DNA of 64,000 nucleotides from Opitutales bacterium (lineage in GTDB: Bacteria; Verrucomicrobiota; Verrucomicrobiia; Opitutales; Intestinicryptomonadaceae), in NCBI GenBank assembly GCA_015061945.1, contig SUVP01000001.1, positions 62,001-126,000 of the forward strand, in the 5' to 3' direction. A program made the position numbers and the translations under genes. The stretch's first letter is position 1, and the number at the start of each line of letters is the position of its first letter. The notes beneath the pieces are model-generated. The model saw nothing but the letters and a program-made list of their open reading frames with translations, made no database searches and was not told the DNA's origin. Shown piece after piece: positions 40,196-49,654 of the stretch.

Positions 40196-41179
40196 ATGAA
40201 AAACGACTACTTCATATCAATTTCATATAATGACGACCTCAGCCAAGAGAAGTCGGAATTCCTTGCGACACTCTCGCCTCGCCGAAGTGATATTCTCTGC
40301 AAAGCCATAACCGACGCTATGCAAGGCAAAACACGCTTTCTCGAAATCGCACGCAAACAAAGAATGGTGAAAATTGAAATACCCGACGGCATAAAAGTTT
40401 CCGACATCGTAATACACGCATACAAAAAAGATATTTCTGCCCGACTTTATCTTCCCCAAAAAACAACGCCAACATCAGCACTACTCTATCTACACGGCGG
40501 TGGTTGGGTGATTGGCTCGCCTGACTCGTGCGGACGTATATGTGTTGATATTTGCAAGAATCTCAACTGCGTTGTACTCGCCCCCGATTATAGCCTCGCT
40601 CCTGAAATAAAATTTCCGGCACAAGTTTTTGAAAGCGTTGATACATTTTTATGGATGGCTGAAAACGCTGAAAAATTCGGCTATCCAAAGGATAAGATTT
40701 TTATTTGCGGAGACAGTGCTGGCGGAAACCTCGCAATAAGTGCGACAATAAAATTGCTCGATGAGAAACAAAATTTGCCTTGTGGTATCGCTCTTTTTTA
40801 TCCTGTTGTGGATAACTCAAATTGTAGCAACGACATATCTTGGCAGAAATTTGGCAAAGGATTTGCTCTCGATTCACACCTAATGGATGCATTCACAAAC
40901 GCATATATAGAAAATCCAAACGACAAAAATCATTTGCTTGCATCGCCCATTTTTAGAAATACATTTGCCGATTTTCCGCCGACACTCATAGTGGCATCAG
41001 GTTGCGATATTCTGCACGACCAAGTTGAACGCTTCGCAAAAAAAATGATGCTAACAAACGCACAAACTCGATTTGTAGACATCGAACAAGCAATGCACAT
41101 CTATATGACGATGGACGGAATGGAAAAATCTTACTCGATAGGTTTTGCTGAATTAAAAAATTTCCTAAATCATATATAA
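40196..41179 (+). CDS. Alpha/beta hydrolase, hormone-sensitive lipase-like esterase
   Basis: The 327-residue protein has the HGGGW oxyanion motif at 100-104, nucleophile Ser174 in GDSAGG, and probable Asp271 (ASGCDILHDQ) and His301 (QAMHIY) completing the triad. This is the HSL/bHSL (family IV) esterase pattern. No signal peptide is seen, so it is cytoplasmic and likely acts on small acylated compounds, perhaps acetyl groups from imported sugars. The ATG lies five bases after the gyrA terminator, leaving no space for a normal leader; Met42 or Met57 are alternative starts. Confidence 0.82.
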   Translation: MKNDYFISISYNDDLSQEKSEFLATLSPRRSDILCKAITDAMQGKTRFLEIARKQRMVKIEIPDGIKVSDIVIHAYKKDISARLYLPQKTTPTSALLYLHGGGWVIGSPDSCGRICVDICKNLNCVVLAPDYSLAPEIKFPAQVFESVDTFLWMAENAEKFGYPKDKIFICGDSAGGNLAISATIKLLDEKQNLPCGIALFYPVVDNSNCSNDISWQKFGKGFALDSHLMDAFTNAYIENPNDKNHLLASPIFRNTFADFPPTLIVASGCDILHDQVERFAKKMMLTNAQTRFVDIEQAMHIYMTMDGMEKSYSIGFAELKNFLNHI

Positions 41180-41182
41180 AAA

Positions 41183-41204
41183 AAGCGTGGGCTTACCCAC
41201 GCTT
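41183..41204. terminator. Bidirectional terminator between esterase and nucleoside hydrolase
   Basis: AAGCGTGGG and CCCACGCTT form a 9-bp stem with loop CTTA. The T-run is strong on the minus strand and weaker on the plus strand. Confidence 0.88.
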
Positions 41205-41211
41205 AAAATTT

Positions 41212-42234
41212 TTATTTTTCTGCCTTTGGTTTCAAAATCGAACGAGCAACAAGCTCATCAATAATCTTTTGTTTGCCATTTTGCGGAATCTTCAAATAGC
41301 GATGTTTACTCGAAACACCTGTTGTAAAACTGACAAAACCTTTTTCGCCAACTTCAACTTTTACAGGTTCTGAAAGTTCCCAAAGTTCTGGCGAGAAAAC
41401 ATAGAGAACGCTTGTCAAGTCCCACGTTGGACGGTCGTGGCGTCTCGACTTCATTCTGTTCACATAGTAAACATAATTTTCGTAAGCCAATCTAATCGGA
41501 TTTTTCTCCGACATATATTTGTCGAGTGCTACTTGTGGGTATGGGAGAGAAATACCAATTTCAAATCCACTGAAAATAATCGGGACAGGTGAATTTTCGA
41601 AAAACTTTTTCGCAGCAGGAACATCATTAAAGACATTATATTCTGGTCTCAACTGGATAGCTTTTTCAACTGATGCAAATTGTGCTGCCATTATAGAAAA
41701 GAACTTCACTTTTTTTGCAACCAACTCTCTACCCGAAAGCGAAGAATACTCGTCTGCAGGCGATTCCAAGAGTCTTGCAACGTTTGTTGAGAATCCGACA
41801 GAAATGTAAACAACTTCGCCATCTCCACTTTCTGCGAGAACTTTGCGTGCGAGTTTTACAGCGTCTATCACTTCCGATTTTTCGTCAATCTTGCGAGGGA
41901 ACTTGTACGAGCCATCTGCATTTGTCATTTTCGAGACATATCCAGTGAAGCGACCTTCAGCTTTTGTCATACCATTTTTAACCGCACCGATTGGGCAATT
42001 AACGCCATAGTATTCATTCAACACACTGAGATAAATTGCCGAAAATGGATTATCTTTATTCGAAAGAATCGCCAACAAATCGCCCTTCCCCGACAAATGA
42101 TAGTCGTAAAGCATCGCCAACGCAAGCCCGTCGTCGATATCGTTACCCATATCAGTATCAAATATTACTTTTTGTGGTTTTGCGAAAGCAAAAGTTGTCG
42201 CCAACGCAAAAATCAAAACAAACATTTTTTTCAT
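41212..42234 (-). CDS. Exported nucleoside hydrolase-family protein
   Basis: The 340-residue protein has a signal peptide (1-18, cleavage after FAFA) and the calcium-binding motif DTDMGNDIDD at 26-35 of the inosine-uridine preferring nucleoside hydrolase fold. The family cleaves the N-glycosidic bond of ribonucleosides; exported members in gut-type bacteria are less well studied and some relatives have other roles. VYISVGFSTNVARLL follows the usual core. It is a single gene with a strong ribosome site. Confidence 0.82.
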   Translation of the reverse strand: MKKMFVLIFALATTFAFAKPQKVIFDTDMGNDIDDGLALAMLYDYHLSGKGDLLAILSNKDNPFSAIYLSVLNEYYGVNCPIGAVKNGMTKAEGRFTGYVSKMTNADGSYKFPRKIDEKSEVIDAVKLARKVLAESGDGEVVYISVGFSTNVARLLESPADEYSSLSGRELVAKKVKFFSIMAAQFASVEKAIQLRPEYNVFNDVPAAKKFFENSPVPIIFSGFEIGISLPYPQVALDKYMSEKNPIRLAYENYVYYVNRMKSRRHDRPTWDLTSVLYVFSPELWELSEPVKVEVGEKGFVSFTTGVSSKHRYLKIPQNGKQKIIDELVARSILKPKAEK

Positions 42235-42240
42235 TAGTGT

Positions 42241-42246
42241 CCTCCG
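42241..42246 (-). promoter_or_regulatory. Strong ribosome binding site of the nucleoside hydrolase
   Basis: CGGAGG on the minus strand, six bases before the ATG at 42234. It fixes the start codon and shows that this organism uses Shine-Dalgarno initiation for at least some genes. Confidence 0.8.
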
Positions 42247-42323
42247 TTGAATTTATAGTTATTGCTTGCAGAAAAAATTTCCCGATTGATTTTCTAAAAG
42301 TCAATAGCAAAACGAACAATTTT

Positions 42324-43187
42324 TCATTTTGATGAAAGAATTAGCCCATACCTGATATTGCAAAATGTATGAACTAACTCTTTCATTTGCAGAAAATCCA
42401 TTAGCTCGATAATCGACGCAAACGCCGACACAATGATGTCGGCACGGTTTCGTGTTATCGCAAACTTTTCAACTCTTTGCTCGACCGATAGCCCACAAAC
42501 TGCGTCATAGCAAGCGTGCATATCGTCGATAGAAATAATATTTTCAGCTCCGTCAAGACCGAGTTTTTGTTTCATAAATCTCGCCGCAACAACCGACCCA
42601 CCAGCCCCGATTAACTGCTCGCACTTTGGGAAACTGCTCAACGCTTGACCTATCGCCTTGCGTGATGTTTCAAAATATTCTTCATTGCATTTGCAAGTGC
42701 GAGTCAAACGAACTGCACCTATTGGGATACTGCACGCAAAATCAACATCGCAATTTTGCCCTGCGACAATTTCAAGACTCCCGCCTCCTAAATCAAAATA
42801 CGCTGAACGCTTCGATGAATCGACCAACACATCGCTCATTGCACCGCAAAACGAAAGCCTCGCCTCCTCGTCGCCAGACAAAATTTTTATTTGGCAACCA
42901 GTTTCGTGCAAGACATTTTCAAGAATTTTGTTGCGACAATTTGAATCTCGCAAAGCCGATGTAGCAACCACTTTCACCTTAAAATCGTCAGAAAATTTTT
43001 TAGCTGAAGTAATGAAAGTTTTGATAGACTCTGCAATCATCGAGTCCGCATTTTGCACAAGAACTCCGCCATTATCGAGTATTCGATTATCGAGCGATTT
43101 CTCGTACACACGCACAACAGAGCCACTTTCAGAGTGTCCGAGCAAACACTTTATCGTGTTAGAGCCAATGTCTATCGCTAAAATCAT
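42324..43187 (-). CDS. Ppx/GppA phosphatase-family protein, short form
   Basis: The 287-residue protein begins AIDIGSNTIKCLL, the phosphate-1 loop of the actin-like ATPase fold, and contains FDLGGGSLEI and GAGGS. It lacks the C-terminal HD-like domains of E. coli Ppx/GppA (about 500 residues). Members hydrolyse polyphosphate or pppGpp. The start at 43187 overlaps the rsmI stop as ATGA. The open frame extends upstream, but those residues are not family-like. Confidence 0.85.
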   Translation of the reverse strand: MILAIDIGSNTIKCLLGHSESGSVVRVYEKSLDNRILDNGGVLVQNADSMIAESIKTFITSAKKFSDDFKVKVVATSALRDSNCRNKILENVLHETGCQIKILSGDEEARLSFCGAMSDVLVDSSKRSAYFDLGGGSLEIVAGQNCDVDFACSIPIGAVRLTRTCKCNEEYFETSRKAIGQALSSFPKCEQLIGAGGSVVAARFMKQKLGLDGAENIISIDDMHACYDAVCGLSVEQRVEKFAITRNRADIIVSAFASIIELMDFLQMKELVHTFCNIRYGLILSSK

Positions 43188-43885
43188 TGTGTAATTTTGT
43201 ATCCGTCGGGTGCGATTATTACTACAAATTCGCCCTTTGTAGATGACGACTTCAACTCTTTTGCTACTTGAGAAAGTTCGCCAACAAAAAAGCGTTCGTA
43301 CATTTTTGAAATTTCTTTTGCCACGCAAACGACACGCTCGCCACCTAAAACTTCAAGTGCGTCATCTACAAATTTTTCAATTCTATATGGCGACTCGTAA
43401 AAAATCAAAGTGTGAGCAAAGTCCTTATACTTTTCAAAAAAGTTTTTGCGTGCCGATGTTTTTGCGGGAAGGAAACCTGCAAACAAGAATGAATCGCTCG
43501 GTAGCCCTGACGCACTCAAGGCTGTGGCAAACGCACACGCCCCTGCTATCGGCACAACTTTCAGCCCTTCTGCACGACAAGCCCTGACTATCCTAAAGCC
43601 TGGGTCGCTTATGCACGGTGTACCAGCATCGCTAACAAGTGCAATATTCTTCCCCGATTTCAACATTGCAAGAAGTGTTGGTGCAACTGCTCTTTCACGA
43701 GAATCCTCGTTGACAAACATTTCTTTCGAGATGTCAAATTTGCGTAAAAGATTTCCCGTTATCCGAGTGTCTTCACATGCGACAACATCGCAATTACGCA
43801 ACGTTTCAATCGCACGTTCGGAGATATCAGCAAGGTTACCGATTGGCGTTGCAACAACATATAAAGTTCCGTATTCGTCTGCCAT
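43184..43885 (-). CDS. rsmI: 16S rRNA (cytidine-1402 2'-O)-methyltransferase
   Basis: The 233-residue protein opens with LYVVATPIGNLADIS and has CEDTRITGNLL, VSDAGTPCISDPG and FYESPYRIEKFVDD, all typical of RsmI, a tetrapyrrole-methylase-fold enzyme that modifies the ribosomal P site. It lies between folK and ppx in the long minus-strand operon. Confidence 0.95.
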   Translation of the reverse strand: MADEYGTLYVVATPIGNLADISERAIETLRNCDVVACEDTRITGNLLRKFDISKEMFVNEDSRERAVAPTLLAMLKSGKNIALVSDAGTPCISDPGFRIVRACRAEGLKVVPIAGACAFATALSASGLPSDSFLFAGFLPAKTSARKNFFEKYKDFAHTLIFYESPYRIEKFVDDALEVLGGERVVCVAKEISKMYERFFVGELSQVAKELKSSSTKGEFVVIIAPDGYKITQ

Positions 43886-43887
43886 AA

Positions 43888-44376
43888 TTATAAATTTGAA
43901 ATTGGATTATATTTTTTCTGATAGCTTGAAATGATTTTTAAATCGCACCTAAAATCTATGGTCTGAATTGTGCCGTCAAAAATGTCGGACAGTGGCGACA
44001 ACACAAAGTCGCGTTCGCTCCAACGCGGATGTGGAATCTGCAAAACTTCGGTATTGATAGATTCGCCTTCATAAAAAATTATATCTATATCAATCGGTCG
44101 AGGAGCATTGCGAAAAGATTTCACACGTCCCATTTGCGATTCAATCTCTTTGCATTTTTTCAAAAGTTGTAAAGGTTCGAGATGCGTTTCGCAAAGAATT
44201 GTAGCGTTAAAAAAATCGTCTTGGTCGAGGTACCCGACAGGCTCAGTTTTGTAAATTTGCGAACGCTTCAAAACTGTCGCAAACGTCGATATTTCTGCGA
44301 CAGCCGAACGCAAATTTTCAATCGGTTCACCCATATTTGAACCGAGTGCAAGTACAACTTTTTTTAAATTTTGCAT
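43888..44376 (-). CDS. folK: Hydroxymethyldihydropterin pyrophosphokinase
   Basis: The 162-residue HPPK activates the pterin for FolP in folate synthesis. ALGSNMGEPIENL at the N-terminus and the signature RNAPRPIDIDIIFYE, with its two metal-binding aspartates, are complete, as is HPRWSERDFVLSPL. It abuts folB (shared base at 44376). Confidence 0.95.
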   Translation of the reverse strand: MQNLKKVVLALGSNMGEPIENLRSAVAEISTFATVLKRSQIYKTEPVGYLDQDDFFNATILCETHLEPLQLLKKCKEIESQMGRVKSFRNAPRPIDIDIIFYEGESINTEVLQIPHPRWSERDFVLSPLSDIFDGTIQTIDFRCDLKIISSYQKKYNPISNL

Positions 44377-44750
44377 TACTTTATATAGTATGCACGTTCC
44401 CTAAATATGCGAGCAGATATTCTCTCGAACTCGTATCCGACATCAACACCCAACTTTGCTACTTCAACTTCAACTGCACACAAATTTCCGAAACGCACAA
44501 ACAAACGTTCTGCAATCATATCGGCGAGTTTTTCGATTAAGCGGACACTTTCGCCCATCAAAACGCCCTCTGCAATCGCCATTGCCGACGGATAGTCGAT
44601 AGTATCTTCAAGCTCATCTGTTTTGCACGCTTTATCAAATGGAAGCAACAAACGCAACGAAACTTCAAAGTCTCTGAACTCATTGCGTTCTTCAGCGAAA
44701 CACCCGTGCTTACCTTTTAGTTTGATATTTTTTATAATTATTTCGTCCAT
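44376..44750 (-). CDS. folB: Dihydroneopterin aldolase
   Basis: The 124-residue protein has the KGKHGCFAEERNEFRDFEV opening of FolB, in which the glutamate binds pterin, and a DTIDYPSAMAIAEGVL segment. It overlaps folP by 13 bases. With folP and folK it gives three consecutive folate steps in one transcript. Confidence 0.92.
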   Translation of the reverse strand: MDEIIIKNIKLKGKHGCFAEERNEFRDFEVSLRLLLPFDKACKTDELEDTIDYPSAMAIAEGVLMGESVRLIEKLADMIAERLFVRFGNLCAVEVEVAKLGVDVGYEFERISARIFRERAYYIK

Positions 44751-45604
44751 TTTAAAATTTCATTTGTAGTTTTAATTGATGCGATTGTTGCGTCTACATT
44801 ATGCACACGTAAAATGTCTGCCGACCTCGATAGAGTTGCGATTGACGATATTGTTGCAGTTGCAAAATCTCTCAACAACATATTATCGCCAGTAAAATCT
44901 GCGAACATAGATTTGCGAGAAACCCCCAATAAAATGGGCAATTCCAAGCATCGCAATTCATGTAGCCTTGCTACTATTTCAAAATTTTCATCTCGAGTTT
45001 TTCCGAACCCAACCCCAGCATCAACGACAATTTGATTCTCCGAAAGCCCTGAATTTTTCAGGCATTGTACACGTTTGCAAATACCATCTTTTAGATTTTC
45101 AAAAAAGTCGCCCACAAAATTTTCATTGCGAGAATTGTGCGTTGCAATCATCGGACAACCTAATGTTGATGCAAGTTTCGCCATTTTGCAAATTCCATCT
45201 TCGCATTTTGTTTGAACATCGTTGATAATATCAGCACCATTTTCAATCGCAATGCGTGCAACTTCGGGCTTGTATGAATCGATAGAAATTGCGATGTCTG
45301 GGAACGCATTACGGATTTCCTTCAAGCGTGGCAACAAAAGAGAAAGTTCATCTTCGGCTGAAATTGGCGTTGCAGTGGGCTTTGTAGACTCTGCCCCGAT
45401 GTCGATAATTTCGGCTCCGCCGAGAATCATCTGCTGGCAATGTGCGAGTGCCGACTCAATCTCAAGATATTTTCCGCCATCTGAAAATGAATCGAGCGAA
45501 ACATTCAACACGCCCATAACAATGGGTGTATCGGTAGATGTTGGGAGTTTTCGCGAGTGCGGACTACTCCATTTCAGAGCAATGTTTTTCGAGCAGTTTT
45601 GCAT
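44738..45604 (-). CDS. folP: Dihydropteroate synthase
   Basis: FolP joins pterin pyrophosphate and p-aminobenzoate and is the sulfonamide target. Signatures are VMGVLNVSLDSFSDGG, GAEIIDIGAESTKP and a later GVGFGKTRDEN. The usual NVTPDSFSDGG has Ser-Leu in place of Thr-Pro. The 288-residue frame starts 41 bases inside the upstream TPR gene; a later start would cut into the conserved core, so the overlap is probably real. Confidence 0.93.
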   Translation of the reverse strand: MQNCSKNIALKWSSPHSRKLPTSTDTPIVMGVLNVSLDSFSDGGKYLEIESALAHCQQMILGGAEIIDIGAESTKPTATPISAEDELSLLLPRLKEIRNAFPDIAISIDSYKPEVARIAIENGADIINDVQTKCEDGICKMAKLASTLGCPMIATHNSRNENFVGDFFENLKDGICKRVQCLKNSGLSENQIVVDAGVGFGKTRDENFEIVARLHELRCLELPILLGVSRKSMFADFTGDNMLLRDFATATISSIATLSRSADILRVHNVDATIASIKTTNEILKWTK

Positions 45605-46805
45605 AATTAGAAATTTCGGATGTTGGATTTATTTTTTCAATCCGTTTTGCAAGTCGCAACGCCTGACGATAATTTAACTTCGCTATTTCAACTTTCATCT
45701 CGCCATAAAGTGCCGACAACATCATTTTTGAATCTGACTGACATTGAACATACAACGCTTGCGATTTTGAATATTGCCCTTCAGCGAAGTAAATATCAGC
45801 CAAACGCAACGCTACATATAAATCATCTGCACGTATAGTCAGATATTCTTCGAGATTTTTTTTCGCTTCAATATTTTTTGAAAGATTGGCATTCGCAAGC
45901 CCTACAAGCTTTAATTTTGCTGGCTTTGCGAGCTTATCAGATAATTTTAACGCACCGAGAGCATCGCCAGAATAGAGCATCGCAAACGCCACTTTTTCGA
46001 GCGATTCTTGCTTATCGGCTTTCAAATAATTTTCTGCCGAGCGTTGATAAAGTTTTTCGCGAGCGAGTAAATCGCCAAGAAAAACTATGTCGGGAACTTT
46101 CGCCTTGCCCGATTTTTTCAAAATCTCAAAAGCCGAAATTGCCGATTTATAGTCGCCTCGCATCGCACGAGACTTCCCGATAAGACGCAATGCCTCAATG
46201 TGATTTTCATCTTGCGACAATATCAATGTACAGATTTTTTCGCACTCTGCAAACATCCCGAGTTCAAAAAGAAAAATTGCTTTTGCAAAATACATTTCTT
46301 TATTTGAAGAATCATACATCAATGCTTGGTTACAAAAATTCAGTGCCGAAGAAAAATCGCCTTTGCGAGCCGAACGCAATGCGAGCCTCGAAAGAATCGA
46401 GCAATCGGAGCCACCTGAAAGTGCGAGTGCTTTCTTCATCTCGACAAATGCTTCATCTTCTCGACCAACTTTTTCGAGAGCAAATGCAAGATTTTTTTGT
46501 GCCATAAAAAACGACGGCATAAGTTTTATAGATTGCCTATAACTTTCAATTGCCGACGCAGTGTCGTCGCACGACATCTGTACATTTGCGAGATTGAACC
46601 AAATTGCAGAGCCTGCCCATTTTTTTGACGACGCCTCTTTTAAAATCTCAAGTGCCTTCGACACATCGTTAGCTTCCGATGCTTCTTTTATTGCCGACGC
46701 TTCTTTAGGCGACATCGTTGGAACACGTCCGAACGCTGAATCGAACGGACTTGAATAAGCGAACAACGCATAAATAAAAATCAAAAATGTTAATAAAGTT
46801 TTCAT
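45564..46805 (-). CDS. Exported TPR-repeat protein of the TonB operon
   Basis: The 413-residue protein has a signal peptide (1-18) and about ten helical pairs of tetratricopeptide type, for example WFNLANVQMSCDDTASAIESY. TPR proteins are the usual last member of TonB2-like clusters and are thought to help the transducer on the periplasmic side; the exact partner is unknown. It overlaps tonB by ATGA and folP by 41 bases. Confidence 0.85.
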   Translation of the reverse strand: MKTLLTFLIFIYALFAYSSPFDSAFGRVPTMSPKEASAIKEASEANDVSKALEILKEASSKKWAGSAIWFNLANVQMSCDDTASAIESYRQSIKLMPSFFMAQKNLAFALEKVGREDEAFVEMKKALALSGGSDCSILSRLALRSARKGDFSSALNFCNQALMYDSSNKEMYFAKAIFLFELGMFAECEKICTLILSQDENHIEALRLIGKSRAMRGDYKSAISAFEILKKSGKAKVPDIVFLGDLLAREKLYQRSAENYLKADKQESLEKVAFAMLYSGDALGALKLSDKLAKPAKLKLVGLANANLSKNIEAKKNLEEYLTIRADDLYVALRLADIYFAEGQYSKSQALYVQCQSDSKMMLSALYGEMKVEIAKLNYRQALRLAKRIEKINPTSEISNYAKLLEKHCSEME

Positions 46806-47473
46806 TTCAAAATTTTAAATGGAATTGGTAAAACAAATCTCGCACGAACAGGTTTGCCCGCACGCATAGGAATTTCGTACTTAAATTTTGATGCCGATTT
46901 TATCGCCGATTCCTCAAAACGTGCATTCGTTGAACTCGCAACCGACTCCACTTCGAGATTGCCGAGCTCATCTATTATTACATTCAAACGGACCTCTCCT
47001 TCAATACCACGTCGCAACATATCGGCTGGATATTTCACATGTACGTTATTTAAGCGTCTTGGAATTTTATCAAGCCCCGACAATTCAAACACGACAATAT
47101 CACCATTGCCAAAGTCCCCAGCATCAAGTCCAAAAGAAGTGATTTCAAAATTTGTTCCCGATTTCAAATTGGGTAAGCCGACCTTAACCGACGAAAAATC
47201 TGGCGATGCAACATCGACCGACGGAACGGCAGTTGCACGAGTTTCCATTGCAAAATTCGCATTTGGCAAACTCGCTGAATTTTGCTTTTTAGCCGTTTGT
47301 TCTTTTTGAAAATCGTCTCGTGAAAAAACTCGTACAAGCTCAACGGGCGATTCCTTTTCGACTTCCACAATCGCCACCGACAACGGAAGAATCGAAAACG
47401 ACGCAAACATTAAAAGCAACGCACACACGATGCTCTCAACTGAATAAGATTTTATCTCGAAATTTGCGTTCAT
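46802..47473 (-). CDS. tonB: TonB-family energy transducer
   Basis: The 223-residue protein has one N-terminal membrane segment (about 13-35), a fairly short periplasmic linker without the usual Pro-Glu/Pro-Lys repeats, and a C-terminal TonB domain (YPADMLRRGIEGEVRLNVIIDELG onward). It would carry proton-motive energy from ExbB/ExbD to outer-membrane receptors; none is encoded in the window. Overlaps at both ends show tight coupling. Confidence 0.88.
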   Translation of the reverse strand: MNANFEIKSYSVESIVCALLLMFASFSILPLSVAIVEVEKESPVELVRVFSRDDFQKEQTAKKQNSASLPNANFAMETRATAVPSVDVASPDFSSVKVGLPNLKSGTNFEITSFGLDAGDFGNGDIVVFELSGLDKIPRRLNNVHVKYPADMLRRGIEGEVRLNVIIDELGNLEVESVASSTNARFEESAIKSASKFKYEIPMRAGKPVRARFVLPIPFKILK

Positions 47474-47874
47474 TTTTTATCAGCAGAAACGTATATTTCC
47501 TTTGCTCCGCACATTTTTGCACAATCCATAACCGACACGAGTGCACTCACCGAAGCATCACTATCTCCACGAAGAATCACAGCTGGATTTTTTTTCAGAT
47601 GCTCGCGTATTCGCAATTCAAGCGTATGCATCGATACAATTTTGCCTTCAACTAAAATTGTTGAATCGGCACGGATAACAACAGTTAGCGGTCCAGACTC
47701 AACAGCTTGCACAGTATTTGCTTTTGGCACGTTAATCTTAATTGCACTGCCGTCGGCAAAGACCATAGTTACAATGAAAAATATAAGAAGAATAAAAATC
47801 ACGTCGATAAGCGGAGATATATTTATCGACTCGGCGGGCAACTCTTCTTGAAATCTTGGGCGTCTCAAACTCAT
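47470..47874 (-). CDS. exbD: ExbD/TolR family protein
   Basis: The 134-residue protein has the single N-terminal membrane segment NISPLIDVIFILLIFFIVT with Asp24, equal to the proton-carrying Asp25 of E. coli ExbD, and a periplasmic domain. It overlaps exbB by ATGA. Confidence 0.93.
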   Translation of the reverse strand: MSLRRPRFQEELPAESINISPLIDVIFILLIFFIVTMVFADGSAIKINVPKANTVQAVESGPLTVVIRADSTILVEGKIVSMHTLELRIREHLKKNPAVILRGDSDASVSALVSVMDCAKMCGAKEIYVSADKK

Positions 47875-48410
47875 TGCACACCTCCTTTAATCATTGCAGT
47901 TTCACGTTGGGCAATTTTTATCAGAAGTGTCTGCATTTGCGATGTTGCAACCATTGCGATAATCCACGAAGGAATTGCTATTACAAGCCCCGCTTGCGTC
48001 GTGATAAGTGCTTTTGAAATACCGTCGGCAACGCCACTCGTATTCCCTGCGGCAGATGATATCGAAAGCATCATCCCCGATACCGTCCCCAAAAGTCCAA
48101 TCAATGGAGCAACGCTTGAGAGGATTTTCAACATCAATAATCGTCTTTCAATGCCTGCGAGAAGTTCTAATCTGAGTCTGCCGAAAATAGACTTTATGTC
48201 GCCTGACGCATTGTCAAATTCTGTCTCGACAAATTTTGTATATGCCGAGTTAAAAAGAGAATCGTTTGAACAAATCTTATTTATCGCTCGCAACCTAAAA
48301 AAAGTTTTGAAGCCCGTATAATACAAGTACGATGCAAGAATCGCAAGCGGATACATCAGCACTCCGCCCGATTCAAACATATCCACAAATATTCTTACAA
48401 AACCTTCCAT
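47871..48410 (-). CDS. exbB: ExbB/TolQ family proton channel, short form
   Basis: The 179-residue protein has three membrane segments. LSSVAPLIGLLGTVSGMM and the later GISKALITTQAGLVIAIPSW are the MotA/TolQ/ExbB signature. It is probably the partner of ExbD and TonB in the same operon. Its start shares one base with the stop of the longer ExbB-like gene. Confidence 0.93.
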   Translation of the reverse strand: MEGFVRIFVDMFESGGVLMYPLAILASYLYYTGFKTFFRLRAINKICSNDSLFNSAYTKFVETEFDNASGDIKSIFGRLRLELLAGIERRLLMLKILSSVAPLIGLLGTVSGMMLSISSAAGNTSGVADGISKALITTQAGLVIAIPSWIIAMVATSQMQTLLIKIAQRETAMIKGGVQ

Positions 48411-49654
48411 TACTTTCTGTTTGTCGCCAAAAACGACGATGCCAACTTTTCCATATCCGACAAAATACCTTTTGCTCTACGCGACAAAATCGCATGCACA
48501 ACAAACGCTGGTATTGCAACAATCAAGCCGTATTCGGTTGTAATCAAAGCTTCGCTAATACCAGCACTGATGAATTGTGCTTGCTCTGCACTTCTCGTTG
48601 AGAGATCGCCAAAAGTTTTGATGATACCTGTTACTGTACCGAGCAAACCAAAAAGTGGAGCAACAGCTGACGTAACCGACAATACAGAAAGCCCACCAAA
48701 AAGTTTTTCACCAGCCGAAAGCATATGCTCATATGATATTTCTTCCAAAAGCGATGTTTGCAAGTTGCACGATTGCACAAGTTCCTCCAATAAATTCGAG
48801 TATGGATACCCTGTTGCTGACGCAATTTTCTTCGCCTTTTCAACATCGCCTTCTGACAATGCCATTGTGATTTTCTTTACTGCATCTTTTGGAGCCCGAC
48901 GTATAAAAATAAATGAGAAAATTTTTAGAACGCAAACGACTGCCGATATCAAGCCAAAGAAAAGAATCGGATACATCCAAATTCCGCCCAAAACAATTTC
49001 TTCTGATAGCGTACGTGATTTTTCAAAATCTCCCAAAATTTCTCCACCTGAAATATCGGCAATAATTTCATTAGATTGCCCGTTGAAAAACTTGCTGATA
49101 ACATCCGCTTTTTCTTCGAGATACAGTGTGCCATTTTCAGAAACTACCCCAGCTGTTGCCGAGCCTACAAAATATTTAAACTTACCTACTCTAAATATTT
49201 TTCCTTCGAGTAATTCACCTGTTTTAGCCCTTTTTACCGACGCTAACTGCGGTTCTATTGGCGAAAATAATTCTGTTTCAATTTTCTTTAGCTGTGCATC
49301 AATCGCATTTTTTGAATCAGCTAACGACACCACGTTTTGAAAATCTCTGCCAAAATTTCTCGATGCCACAGACAACACGCTATCCAAAATTGAATCGTTA
49401 AATTTCGATTTTTCCGAGAGCGACAACAAATCGGTTTTATGCGATTTTAATTTTTCAATCTCTTTTTCTATTGCGGAAATATCTTTTGATAGAGAATCGA
49501 TTTTTGCGATGATTTCGCTTCGCTCTTTTGCGATATTTGCCGACGTAATCGCATCTGCTTTTCGTGCATCGTCAAGTTGCTTTTCTGCCCAATCTGCACC
49601 GACACAAATTGAAAACATCGCAAATGAGAACATTAAAATTGAAAGCTTTTTCAT
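48410..49654 (-). CDS. Long ExbB/TolQ family protein, TtpC-like
   Basis: The 414-residue protein has a signal peptide (1-19), a periplasmic region with an N-terminal coiled coil (about 20-100: IAKIDSLSKDISAIEKEIEK), then three membrane segments with the TolQ/ExbB channel signature VAPLFGLLGTVTGIIKTF and GISEALITTEYGLIVAIP. The same layout is that of TtpC in Vibrio TonB2 systems, where it works beside the normal ExbB2. It overlaps its neighbours by 4 and 1 bases. Confidence 0.9.
   Translation of the reverse strand: MKKLSILMFSFAMFSICVGADWAEKQLDDARKADAITSANIAKERSEIIAKIDSLSKDISAIEKEIEKLKSHKTDLLSLSEKSKFNDSILDSVLSVASRNFGRDFQNVVSLADSKNAIDAQLKKIETELFSPIEPQLASVKRAKTGELLEGKIFRVGKFKYFVGSATAGVVSENGTLYLEEKADVISKFFNGQSNEIIADISGGEILGDFEKSRTLSEEIVLGGIWMYPILFFGLISAVVCVLKIFSFIFIRRAPKDAVKKITMALSEGDVEKAKKIASATGYPYSNLLEELVQSCNLQTSLLEEISYEHMLSAGEKLFGGLSVLSVTSAVAPLFGLLGTVTGIIKTFGDLSTRSAEQAQFISAGISEALITTEYGLIVAIPAFVVHAILSRRAKGILSDMEKLASSFLATNRK

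Noticed and set aside
40800-40825. DnaA-box-like TGTGGATAA near the gyrase genes, as sign of oriC
   Set aside because: It is a single site inside a coding sequence, with no cluster and no AT-rich unwinding region; gyrB adjacency alone is not enough.
43188-43328. 47 extra N-terminal codons of the Ppx/GppA protein
   Set aside because: They lie inside rsmI and the family start AIDIGSNT follows directly after ATG 43187.
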